Source of the DNA: Fimbriimonadales bacterium | GTDB taxonomy: Bacteria > Armatimonadota > Fimbriimonadia > Fimbriimonadales > GBS-DC | NCBI GenBank assembly: GCA_026003075.1 | Contig: BPGO01000010.1 | Coordinates: forward strand, 1-64,000 | Direction: 5' to 3' | DNA length: 64,000 nucleotides | Shown here: positions 35,972-43,423 of the stretch, piece after piece | Layout of the letters: each line of letters opens with the position of its first letter | Position numbering within the stretch: position 1 is the first letter of the stretch | Program-made: the position numbers and the translations under genes | Notes under the pieces: model-generated | What the model was told of the DNA's origin: nothing | Seen by the model: only the letters and a program-made list of their open reading frames with translations | Databases searched by the model: none

Positions 35972-36373
35972 CGAAAAATGTCCCTGCATACCCCACCCCG
36001 GTGCCGTCCACAAACGCACACGGTGTTTCAGTAGTCGCTGGCTCGGTCGCGATACCCTGCTGTGCCAGCCAGTTCAGCAACTGGTGCAGGCGTTCGTCGG
36101 TGAGGTGATGGAAGCGGTAGACGAGCGTGCCTAAGGCAGGCAGGGGATGGTCAGGGAGGAGTTCACGGGCAAGGGCAAAGCGCAGGCGTCGGTAGGAGGC
36201 GTGTTCGCGGGCGCCGAGCAGGAGCAGGGTGAGGATGAGGGGTTCGGGGTACTTGGGGGTCTTCCGCGTTTGGGTGGGCGGGGGTGTAGTTGGCAGAAGC
36301 GTTGGAGGAGTGCGTAGATTGTGTTCACGGGCAGGGTGGTAAGGGTGGCGTGGTGGGGGTAGCGTCGTTTCAT
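35972..36373 (-). pseudogene. Truncated, frameshifted DDE-type transposase
   Basis: Starts MKRRYPHHATLTTLPVNTIY at 36373 with TATCCT six bases upstream. The frame changes at GGGGG (36255-36259), where one missing base would join KRGRPP to KYPEPLILTLLLLGAREHAS. It continues through LGTLVYRFHHLTDERLHQLL to FVDGTGVGYAGTFF, the first DDE aspartate region of IS4/IS5-like enzymes, and then stops being transposase at the methylase fragment. The remaining catalytic half is missing. No terminal repeats were identified. Confidence 0.65.
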
Positions 36374-36424
36374 AGGAAGAGGATACCCGACCCCAACGGA
36401 TTTTTCGAACACCCTCTCCGGGTA

Positions 36425-36452
36425 TTGACATTGCCATAGGATGGGGTATAAT
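36425..36452 (+). promoter_or_regulatory. Near-consensus sigma-70 promoter
   Basis: TTGACA (36425-36430), 16 bases, TATAAT (36447-36452). This is the best -35/-10 pair I found in the window and it points into the long leader before speD. Confidence 0.85.
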
Positions 36453-36458
36453 ATTGCG

Positions 36459-36773
36459 CCTTGCAGTGCGTGGCACGCGCTGCACGCAGACATCCCAAAG
36501 GGGGGAGGCGAGACGGGCGCTATGTCGCGGTCCAACTCGGTGTAAGAATCGTCGGCTAACGCTGAGGTCACTCAGCGAGGGTTGAAACGCCGTTTTGGAT
36601 CTTCGCCACATAGGCGCTTGTGCCCCTCGGGGCGCGCTGTGAGCGTCTGGTACCGAAACCGACCGCGCAAATACACCCAAATCGCCTCCGGGTTCGGGGT
36701 AGCCCTCAGCTGCCACCGCAACTCGGTCGTAGCGCACAGCTACGAGACTATCACACAGTCAGGAGATACAACG
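36459..36773 (+). ncRNA. Long structured leader or independent small RNA before speD
   Basis: About 315 bases between a near-consensus promoter and the speD ATG with no convincing ORF. Visible hairpins include GCAGTGCGT-GGC-ACGCGCTGC (nine pairs, one G-U), CGCTGAG-GTCA-CTCAGCG and a GCCCC/GGGGC stem. The leader ends in AGGAG seven to ten bases before the start. It does not match the motifs I know for tmRNA, RNase P, SRP, 6S, SAM-I or SAM-II RNAs. Because speD uses S-adenosylmethionine, a metabolite-sensing leader is a reasonable guess; a stable RNA promoter upstream of speD is equally possible. Confidence 0.4.
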
Positions 36774-37331
36774 ATGATCAAGGTTGGCATTCTGGGGCGC
36801 CGACCTGCGCGGTCGTGCTGCATCCCCGCGTGGATGCAGGCGGTCTGGCGCAGCGCGCGCGATTGGATTGTACGGATTTTCACACCGACCGCCCCTGCGG
36901 CGATGGTTCACCCGCTGCAGCAGCGGTTCGAATACGAAATCGCACCTCGTTCCCTGCGTCAGGACGACACGCGCACACTGGGCACGCACTTGCTGGTCGA
37001 ACTCTACGGCTGCAACGGACGCACCTTAGAGCGGGTCGCCTATGTCGAAAACGCGCTCGTGCAAGCCGCGCACGAGTCGAATGCGCATATCGTGAGCCAC
37101 TTCTTCCACGAGTTCGAACCGTATGGCGTGTCGGGCGTCGTGGTGATCGAAGAATCGCACTACACCATCCACACTTGGCCCGAGCATCGCTACGCTGCCG
37201 TCGACCTGTTCTTCTGTTCCGAGACAGTGGACGCCGAGCGTGCGCTGGAGGTGTTGCGCCGCGCGTTCGAGCCGGAGCAGGTGGATGTGATGCTGATTCG
37301 GCGCGGGGTGCTGGACAAAACGCCAGGTTGA
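36774..37331 (+). CDS. speD: S-adenosylmethionine decarboxylase proenzyme
   Basis: 185 residues. The bacterial SpeD core is clear: TLGTHLLVELYGCNG, then VSGVVVIEESHYTIHTWPEH, where the chain self-cleaves before the Ser to make the pyruvoyl group. The enzyme supplies decarboxylated SAM for spermidine synthesis. AGGAG supports the ATG at 36774, which gives an extra N-terminal segment of about 65 basic and hydrophobic residues (MIKVGILGRRPARSCCIPAW) absent from typical 115-130-residue forms. The start could instead be internal. metX follows 44 bases later, so both SAM/methionine genes may be one unit. Confidence 0.88.
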   Translation: MIKVGILGRRPARSCCIPAWMQAVWRSARDWIVRIFTPTAPAAMVHPLQQRFEYEIAPRSLRQDDTRTLGTHLLVELYGCNGRTLERVAYVENALVQAAHESNAHIVSHFFHEFEPYGVSGVVVIEESHYTIHTWPEHRYAAVDLFFCSETVDAERALEVLRRAFEPEQVDVMLIRRGVLDKTPG

Positions 37332-37375
37332 CTGGCACGCGTGGTGTTGCGCCCCCGCGCGACCTGTGAGCGCTT

Positions 37376-38518
37376 ATGGAACACACGCACGAATCCGCGC
37401 TGCGAGCGGACGCGCCCCACGACGAAGGCGAGGTGGGCATCGTCGCGCCGCAGCGCGCGGTGTTCCCTGACGGCTTAGCGCTATCCTGTGGGCAACGGCT
37501 CGCGCCTATCGAAGCCGCCTACGAAACCTACGGCGCCCCCGCACCCGATAAGAGCAATGTCATCCTCCTCTGCCACGCGCTTTCGGGGGGAGCGCACGCC
37601 GCGGGCAGACACCACCCCGACGACCGTAAGCCCGGTTGGTGGGACCTCTACATCGGACCCAACAAAGCGCTGGACACGAACCGCTTTTTCATTATCTGTG
37701 TGAATGTGTTGGCAAGCCCCTACGGAACCACCTCCCCCCTCTCCATAGACCCCGCCACGGGCGAACCCTACCATCTGAACTTCCCCCCCATTCGCGTCAC
37801 CGACTGGGTGGAGTTGGAACGCGCCGTGCTGGAGCAACTGGGCATCGAGCGTCTCTACGCGGTAGTCGGCGGTTCCACTGGCGGCATGCGAGCGTTCGAG
37901 TGGGCGGTGCGCTATCCCGATCGTGTGCGCAAGGCGCTCATCATCGCGGCGCCTGCCCGCAGCAGTCCGATGGTGATCGCCCTCAACCACATCCAACGCC
38001 AAACCATCCTGATGGGGCTCGAACACGGCGGCATACAAGGCGCAGAGCGCGGACTGATGCTCGCACGCATGCTGGCGCATCTCTCCTACCTCTCCGAGCC
38101 GGCTCTCTGGAGCAAGTTCGGACGCGACACCGTGCCCGAAACCGACTTCTGGGGCGTCATGTATCAGATGGAAAGCTATCTGGAGTACAAAGCAACCACC
38201 TTCCTCCAGCGGTTCGACCCGTTCTGCTATCTTTATATCACGCGGGCGATGGATACTTTTGACTTGGGCGACGCCTACGGCGGGGGCGACCTGCGCACTG
38301 CGTTGCAGCGCGTGCAAGCCGAGATGCGCTTCGTCAGTTTCACCTCCGACTGGCTGTTTCCCCCATCAGGGCAACAAGAGGCGGTGGCGATCTTGCAATC
38401 CTTGGGCAAACGCGCCGAGCATGTGATTATCGACAGCCCATGGGGGCACGATTCGTTCCTCGTGGAGCGCGTGAAACCGCAACTCAAGCCCGTGATTAAG
38501 GAGTTTTTGGAGTCGTAG
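37376..38518 (+). CDS. metX: Homoserine O-acyltransferase family (MetX)
   Basis: 380 residues, alpha/beta-hydrolase fold. Motifs: LLCHALSGGAHAAGRHHPDD, NVLASPYGTTSPLSIDP, the elbow VVGGSTGGMRAFEW, acid SDWLFPP and histidine WGHDSFL. Most MetX enzymes have GGSMGGM and a Gly-rich GxxGTTGP loop, so Thr in the elbow and TTSP are departures that could affect acyl or amino-acid specificity (homoserine versus serine, acetyl versus succinyl). The function is the first committed step from homoserine to methionine. It sits behind speD with no obvious own Shine-Dalgarno. Confidence 0.85.
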   Translation: MEHTHESALRADAPHDEGEVGIVAPQRAVFPDGLALSCGQRLAPIEAAYETYGAPAPDKSNVILLCHALSGGAHAAGRHHPDDRKPGWWDLYIGPNKALDTNRFFIICVNVLASPYGTTSPLSIDPATGEPYHLNFPPIRVTDWVELERAVLEQLGIERLYAVVGGSTGGMRAFEWAVRYPDRVRKALIIAAPARSSPMVIALNHIQRQTILMGLEHGGIQGAERGLMLARMLAHLSYLSEPALWSKFGRDTVPETDFWGVMYQMESYLEYKATTFLQRFDPFCYLYITRAMDTFDLGDAYGGGDLRTALQRVQAEMRFVSFTSDWLFPPSGQQEAVAILQSLGKRAEHVIIDSPWGHDSFLVERVKPQLKPVIKEFLES

Positions 38519-38697
38519 AAAATGGTCGCGTCGCTGTTGGCGTCTACTATGACCGCCTCTATTGTAAACAATCGTTCATCCCCCAAACCCAGCGCCTGAA
38601 CGCAGCGGTGTGTATCTGCTAAGCAGTCCAACACAAACTGCAAGAGGTCATTCACTTCGCTTTGGTTGGGTACAATATCGCAAGGAGGAACGCAGTC

Positions 38698-39501
38698 ATG
38701 TCTAAGCAGATAAATGATATTGAGCTTGCTTCTTGGGATATATACCCCGAAATTATCACCGATAGTTTATGGTTGCTTGGGAGACGTGATAATGGCAGCC
38801 TTCATACAGCCGAGTACTGGGGGAACTTTGTACCCCAGATACCCTATCAAGCGATGCGTCGCTTCACGAAGCAGGGAGAGTTAGTGCTAGATCCGTTTGC
38901 TGGACTGGGTACAACCCTTATAGAAGCGGTAAGGCTTGGGCGTTTTGCTCTTGGTGTGGACATTCAACCCTATTGTGTAGAACAGATACGCTGGCGAGTG
39001 GGAATGACCGAAAATCCTTATGGGGTTCGTGCTGAGGCTGTTGTTGGGAACAGTACCCAGGCGTCAATCAGGGATAATATTTATCAGATAATGCGGGCTT
39101 GGGGCTTTGAAAAAGCGCATCTGCTAATTCTGCATCCTCCCTACCATGATATTATCCGATTCAGCGACCTACCAGGAGACCTTTCAAACTCACCCGATGA
39201 ACAAACATTCTTAGATGCGTTTGAGCGTGTCGTGTTGAACTTCGCGCCGTTACTGGCAGAAAACCGTTTCCTTGTGCTGGTTATCGGCGACAAATACACT
39301 AAGGGCGAGTGGATACCGCTCGGCTTCCAATGCATGGAACGGGTTCAAAGAAATGGCTTTAGACTGAAGAGCATCTGTGTCAAGGATATTCAGGAGAATC
39401 GTGGCAAGCGTGGACAGTATAGCCTTTGGCGGTATCGGGCATTAAGGCATAATTTCTATGTTTTCAAACACGAATATGTGATGTTCTTTGAGAAAATGTG
39501 A
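38698..39501 (+). CDS. DNA N4/N6 methyltransferase of an island restriction system
   Basis: 267 residues with AGGAGG before the ATG at 38698. Motif I is LDPFAGLGTTLIEA (SAM binding), then GVDIQPYCVEQ, and the catalytic motif IV is LILHPPYHDIIRFS, where His precedes PPY as in some N4-cytosine enzymes. Motif order is I then IV. Base composition is visibly lower in G+C than the neighbouring metX. A TACAAT at about 38670-38675 gives the pair its own promoter. The nuclease gene follows 16 bases later. Confidence 0.8.
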   Translation: MSKQINDIELASWDIYPEIITDSLWLLGRRDNGSLHTAEYWGNFVPQIPYQAMRRFTKQGELVLDPFAGLGTTLIEAVRLGRFALGVDIQPYCVEQIRWRVGMTENPYGVRAEAVVGNSTQASIRDNIYQIMRAWGFEKAHLLILHPPYHDIIRFSDLPGDLSNSPDEQTFLDAFERVVLNFAPLLAENRFLVLVIGDKYTKGEWIPLGFQCMERVQRNGFRLKSICVKDIQENRGKRGQYSLWRYRALRHNFYVFKHEYVMFFEKM

Positions 39502-39517
39502 AGAAGAGGGGTAGAAG

Positions 39518-40591
39518 ATGCACAAAATGAACCGATGCCATGTTTTTGTTGTGAACGAAAAAACATTCCCCTATCATCTAAAATACCGCTTTGCAGGAAC
39601 GACAGCGGGAAAAAATCGGGCAAAACATGTTGGCTTGCTCGCGGACATTGCGAGAACACGCCCTGGTGACAAGGTTCTGTTTTACCTACAGAAAAAAGGT
39701 TTTTTCGGAGTATATGAGGTCGATTCAGACCACCCTTTTGTAGAGCCTACGGACGGATGGCTGCAGACTGAACTGGGGATTCCTCTTATCTATCGGATAC
39801 GTATCCGTCCTGCAGAGATTTATTCGAGACCTCTTTCAGAGTGGAAAGCAGTAGATGAGCTCCCAGAACGCGCTCGGGATATAAGGTGGAGCCTAATATA
39901 TCGCAAGCTGAAAGGCGAGCGTGGGTGTTCTTATCTTTTTCCTCAAGAATGGAAAAACATCTACGAATTAATCAAATTTGAAAATGAAAATCGCTGTATC
40001 AATGTGGAAGAAAATGAATTACTTATTTATGAATGTAAACAAAATCTCGTGATTACTAAGCCTGAAGTTAGCCCTTCGTATGAAGGAAGTTCTGAAAGCG
40101 CCCACAAACATCTTGTTCCTGTCGTGAAGGAATCGCATCTGCAGGCATGGTTGACCTGGCATATTGGAAGGAATGTAAAGCTTGAAGCGATGATTCCCAG
40201 CCAGAACCTTGTTTGGTTTGCTAACGAAGTATATGCAGGTGCAGGTATGCAGAAGATGGATATCCTTTGTATTTGGGACAACGGAAGTGCAAAGGAGTAC
40301 GGAATTTTTGAACTGAAGGGTGGTAGTATCGGGAACAACGAGATATCACGCATGATAGAACAAACTCGACGATACATATGGTGGGTGGATAATTATATCA
40401 GGGAACAGTCGGATACGGTGCGGGTTGTTTGGATTGTCAGGGAACTTGCGGGAAAAGCATCTGAAGCAAAAAAATTACTACAAGAAGAGCAGGACAAGGG
40501 CGTGCGCTCGGTAGAAATATGGGTATGGAAATTGGGGCAAGATAAAGAACCGTCTTTTAGAAAGGAAGAAAGCTACCCATCTTCTTCATAA
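39518..40591 (+). CDS. Restriction endonuclease with N-terminal PUA/EVE-like and C-terminal PD-(D/E)XK domains
   Basis: 357 residues. The first 150 look like a PUA/EVE-type domain (HVFVVNEKTFPYHLKYRFAG, RPGDKVLFYLQKKGFFGVYE), the fold that reads modified bases. The C-terminal half has a nuclease core: an acidic MQKMDILCIWD, then YGIFELKGGSIG giving E-x-K, and RMIEQTRRYIWWV afterwards. This matches PD-(D/E)XK nucleases. It is A+T-rich (long A runs) like its methyltransferase neighbour and has AAGAGGGG upstream. It probably forms a type II restriction pair; a modification-dependent reading is possible because of the EVE-like domain. Confidence 0.65.
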   Translation: MHKMNRCHVFVVNEKTFPYHLKYRFAGTTAGKNRAKHVGLLADIARTRPGDKVLFYLQKKGFFGVYEVDSDHPFVEPTDGWLQTELGIPLIYRIRIRPAEIYSRPLSEWKAVDELPERARDIRWSLIYRKLKGERGCSYLFPQEWKNIYELIKFENENRCINVEENELLIYECKQNLVITKPEVSPSYEGSSESAHKHLVPVVKESHLQAWLTWHIGRNVKLEAMIPSQNLVWFANEVYAGAGMQKMDILCIWDNGSAKEYGIFELKGGSIGNNEISRMIEQTRRYIWWVDNYIREQSDTVRVVWIVRELAGKASEAKKLLQEEQDKGVRSVEIWVWKLGQDKEPSFRKEESYPSSS

Positions 40592-40626
40592 ATGATGTTT
40601 GGCGCGTATCATCTTGATAAGGTTGG

Positions 40627-40831
40627 TTAGCTAATCGGAGTAGACAGGCGTCGTCCGTTGTTGCTACGCGCGTCGTAGATAGTGCATTCAGGGTCATCTA
40701 ATCGCTTGATGACCTTATAAACCGTAGGGCGCGCTACACTCAGTTGTCTGGCTATTTGGCTTACGGTCATGCCTTGCGTCCACATACGGAGTACCGCCCC
40801 TCTGACCGCTGGGTTACCTATTGTACATTTA
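40627..40831 (-). pseudogene. Truncated helix-turn-helix domain of a recombinase or transposase
   Basis: On the minus strand the frame reads VRGAVLRMWTQGMTVSQIAR, then QLSVARPTVYKVIKRLDD and ends RRLSTPIS with TAA. This is a resolvase/transposase-type HTH. The frame has no start and its upstream side is cut exactly where the inverted-repeat element at 40832 begins, so the element probably truncated it. Confidence 0.5.
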
Positions 40832-41166
40832 GAGGCTGTTTAGGAACCATGCTTCGCAATATACCGCCTCAACCGCCGTACCCCTGCCAACCAGATCCAA
40901 ACCGCCTCCACAACGCACCCCACCACAAACACCAACTACACAACCACCAACGACCGGGCAACACTACGACACAACGACAGAGAGCATCGCACGGTACAGG
41001 TCATAGAGGCTGTGTCGTCGTGGTGCGCCGATGGGTTTGCGTTTGTAGAGGGCGCGTTTGAGGACGGGTTCGATGGCTGCCCCCTGTTGGGGCGTTGGGT
41101 CTGACCAATAGTTTGGTTGGGTACTCATAGCGTGATGATACCATATCTACCTTCCTAAACAGCCCC
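40832..41166. mobile_element. 335-bp IS-derived element (MITE-like) with terminal inverted repeats
   Basis: GAGGCTGTTTAGGAA (40832-40846) is repeated inverted as TTCCTAAACAGCCCC (41152-41166), 14 of 15 matching. Inside, the minus strand encodes the first 54 residues of a transposase; the rest is missing and the left third is A+C-rich filler. It could be mobilised in trans by a full-length relative elsewhere. No clear target-site duplication was seen. Confidence 0.7.
40964..41128 (-). pseudogene. N-terminal fragment of an IS5-like transposase
   Basis: 54 residues beginning MSTQPNYWSDPTPQQGAAIE and ending in LYDLYRAMLSVVVS before a stop, resembling the N-terminal region of IS5-superfamily transposases. 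TATCAT lies six bases before the ATG, so even this fragment has the leaderless arrangement of the host genes. Confidence 0.6.
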
Positions 41167-41192
41167 TGAGGGTGTGCAATACCGCCCTAGAG

Positions 41193-41198
41193 TATAAT
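41193..41198 (+). promoter_or_regulatory. -10 box (TATAAT) upstream of the metal permease
   Basis: TATAAT is nine bases before a GTG at 41208 that opens a 25-codon frame (ending TGA 41283-41285) overlapping the permease ATG at 41260. Either a 60-base leader or a leaderless leader peptide. Confidence 0.5.
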
Positions 41199-41259
41199 TC
41201 CTCGCTGGTGCGGCTGGACGTTTGGCGCATCCTTGCCAAATACTGGACAACGGAGAGCA

Positions 41260-42072
41260 ATGTTCACCGATTGGCTACAGTTTGACTTTGTGCGGAACGC
41301 GCTTATCGCGATGGCGCTCTTGGCGGCGGTTTATCCGCTGGTGGGGGTGTTTGTGGTGGGGCAGCGTGTGGCGTATTTTAGCGACGCGGTGGCGCACTCC
41401 GCTTTTATTGGGGCGGCGGTGGCGGGGCTACTGGGCTGGCAGTTGAGCGACTCGCTACTGTTGATCGCGCCGCTATTTGCCTTGTTGGTGGCTTGGTTTC
41501 AGGCGCGGACGAACCTCCCTGCCGACACGCTGCTGGTGGTCGCGGTTACGGGCGTGTCGGGGCTGGGCATTGCACTGGTGAGCCTGACCGAGTCGCCCCT
41601 TGCACTGGGCGCGCTGCTGTTCGGCGATGTGCTGGCGATTGAGCCGAGCGATTTGCTGCGGCTGTTTGGGGTGGACTGTATCGCGCTGGCGATGCTGCTG
41701 GGACTGGCGCGCCCGCTGATACGCATCGGTTTCCATCGTGAGTTGGCTCAGGCGCAGGGGGTGCCCGTGCGCCTTGTGGAGACCCTCTTTCTGGTGGGGC
41801 TATCGCTGGCGGTGGCGGTGGGCGTGCGCACGGTGGGGATTTTGCCCATCAGTGCGCTGTTGGTGTTGCCCGCGGCGGCTGCACGTACCGTGTGCCACAG
41901 TTTCCGCGCGATGTTAGGCGTCAGTGCCCTGTTGGGCTTCGCCAGTTTAGCCGTGGGGTTTCTGGTGGCGTTATGGCAACCGATTCCCCCGGGGGCAGCG
42001 GTTGCGCTGGTCGCCGCAGCTTTGTTCGTGACAATTAGTTTGTTCAAACCTGTGGGGGGAGCCGTCGCCTGA
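41260..42072 (+). CDS. Metal ABC transporter permease (ZnuB/MntB type)
   Basis: 270 residues with about eight transmembrane helices. Characteristic segments are LVGVFVVGQRVAYFSDAVAH, GALLFGDVLAI and VGVRTVGILPISALLVLPAA, as in the ABC-3 family that imports zinc or manganese. GGAGAG is just upstream of the ATG. The ATPase and the binding protein are not in the window, so this permease works with genes elsewhere. The stop overlaps the VanZ start (TGATG). Confidence 0.88.
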   Translation: MFTDWLQFDFVRNALIAMALLAAVYPLVGVFVVGQRVAYFSDAVAHSAFIGAAVAGLLGWQLSDSLLLIAPLFALLVAWFQARTNLPADTLLVVAVTGVSGLGIALVSLTESPLALGALLFGDVLAIEPSDLLRLFGVDCIALAMLLGLARPLIRIGFHRELAQAQGVPVRLVETLFLVGLSLAVAVGVRTVGILPISALLVLPAAAARTVCHSFRAMLGVSALLGFASLAVGFLVALWQPIPPGAAVALVAAALFVTISLFKPVGGAVA

Positions 42073-42512
42073 TGCGCTGGTTGCCCGCCGCACTGTGGGG
42101 TGCGATGCTCGTGCTGATTTTCTACTTCTCCTCACAGGCAGGCAGTCCCGAAAACTCGGCAGGGTGGATTCGGGCATTCCTTGCCAAGTTTGCGCCTGCG
42201 CTGGCGGAACGCATCACCGAAGAGCAGCTGCATCTGCTCAACTATCTCTTTCGCAAAACAGGACACGGCACGGGCTACTTTTTGCTTACCCTCTTGGGCT
42301 ATTGGTCGTTTCGAACCAGCTTTGGGATGGAACGCACACACGCCCTGCGCTGGGCAGCGGCCACCAGCTTGGTGCGCGCCATATTGGACGAGATTCACCA
42401 AGCGTTCGTACCGGGGCGTACAGGAACCCCCGTCGATGTAATGATCGACACGGTGGGGATTACGCTGGCTGTGTGGCTCATGAGGCGTCGCTCAGCGCGT
42501 GAGACGCCGTAG
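42072..42512 (+). CDS. VanZ-like membrane protein
   Basis: 146 residues. VanZ-family pattern: LIFYFSSQAGSPENSAG, the conserved KTGHGTGYFLLTLLGYWSF and DEIHQAFVPGRTGTPVDVMI, with four helices. Relatives influence teicoplanin resistance but the general function is unknown. It is translationally coupled to the permease by a one-base overlap, and its 3' end overlaps the convergent purC by 21 bases. Confidence 0.88.
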   Translation: MRWLPAALWGAMLVLIFYFSSQAGSPENSAGWIRAFLAKFAPALAERITEEQLHLLNYLFRKTGHGTGYFLLTLLGYWSFRTSFGMERTHALRWAAATSLVRAILDEIHQAFVPGRTGTPVDVMIDTVGITLAVWLMRRRSARETP

Positions 42513-43415
42513 GGCTTCGCGGTAGCGTTCTGCCGTCTGCATCACAATCTCGGGCGGCAATTCGGGTGCAGGAGGCTGCTTGTTCCAACCGAGGGTCTCC
42601 AGATAGTCGCGCACGAACTGCTTGTCGAAGCTGGGCTGTGGCTTGCCGGGTTCATAGTGTGCAGCATCCCAAAAGCGCGACGAGTCGGGCGTCAGGGCTT
42701 CATCAATAAGGATAATCTGCCCCTGTTCGTCCCTGCCGAACTCGAACTTGGTATCTGCCAGCAGGATACCGCGCGTTTGGGCATAGGCATGTGCCTCGCG
42801 GTAGAGGCGCAGGGTGAACTCGCGCAGGGCATAAGCGGTCTCCGCGCCCACCATCGCACACACTTGCTCGAAACTGATGTTCTCGTCGTGTCCCGTGTGC
42901 GCTTTGGTGGCAGGGGTGAAAATCGGTTCGGGAAGTTCCGCCGATTCGACAAGGCGGGGCGGCAAGGCAACGCCGTGCAGGACGACGGGCGATTCGGCGT
43001 GTTCTCCCCCAGCCGCGCGATACTCTTTCCACAGCGAGCCTGCGATATACCCACGCGCCACGCACTCAATCGGGAACGGCTCGGCGCGTTTGACCAGCAT
43101 GCTGCGTCCTTCCAACAGCTCGCGATAGGCGTCGGGGTTTGGCACGCCAGCTTCACGGAGCGCACGGGCAATATCCTGCCATTCCGCGCTTAGCAGATGA
43201 TGGGGCATCCATGATTCGAACTTGCGAAACCAAAACACGCTCAGTTGGGTCAGTACGCGCCCCTTATCGGGTATCGGCGTGGGCAGCACAACATCAAACG
43301 CTGAAAGCCGATCGGTAGCGACCATCAGCAAGTTATCGCCTATCCGATAGGTGTCGCGCACCTTCCCACGCGCATGCAACGGCAGCGGTAAATCCGTCTC
43401 AAAAAGTGGTGCCAC
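42492..43415 (-). CDS. purC: Phosphoribosylaminoimidazole-succinocarboxamide synthase
   Basis: 307 residues, the longer eukaryote/bacterial form of SAICAR synthetase. Motifs: GKVRDTYRIGDNLLMVATDR, SAFDVVLPTPIPDKG, FPIECVARGYIAGS and PSFDKQFVRDYLE. It catalyses the Asp-adding step of purine synthesis. It is the third gene of the lpxD-tyrA-purC operon with 8-base gaps. Confidence 0.95.
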   Translation of the reverse strand: MAPLFETDLPLPLHARGKVRDTYRIGDNLLMVATDRLSAFDVVLPTPIPDKGRVLTQLSVFWFRKFESWMPHHLLSAEWQDIARALREAGVPNPDAYRELLEGRSMLVKRAEPFPIECVARGYIAGSLWKEYRAAGGEHAESPVVLHGVALPPRLVESAELPEPIFTPATKAHTGHDENISFEQVCAMVGAETAYALREFTLRLYREAHAYAQTRGILLADTKFEFGRDEQGQIILIDEALTPDSSRFWDAAHYEPGKPQPSFDKQFVRDYLETLGWNKQPPAPELPPEIVMQTAERYREALRRLTR

Positions 43416-43423
43416 GGATGCCC

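Noticed and set aside
36255..36259. Programmed -1 frameshift in the transposase
   Set aside because: The run is not a good slippery heptamer and the transposase is truncated later, so a plain indel is more likely.
36582..36773. 64-codon N-terminal extension of speD
   Set aside because: Lies in the structured leader, has no SpeD similarity, and AGGAG supports the ATG at 36774.
36459..36773. tmRNA, RNase P or SRP RNA in the speD leader
   Set aside because: None of the conserved motifs I know for these RNAs is present.
38275..38655. Minus-strand ORF overlapping the metX 3' end (NDLLQFVLDCLADTHRCVQA)
   Set aside because: The part outside metX looks protein-like and might be a gene remnant, but more than half is antisense to metX and no family could be named.
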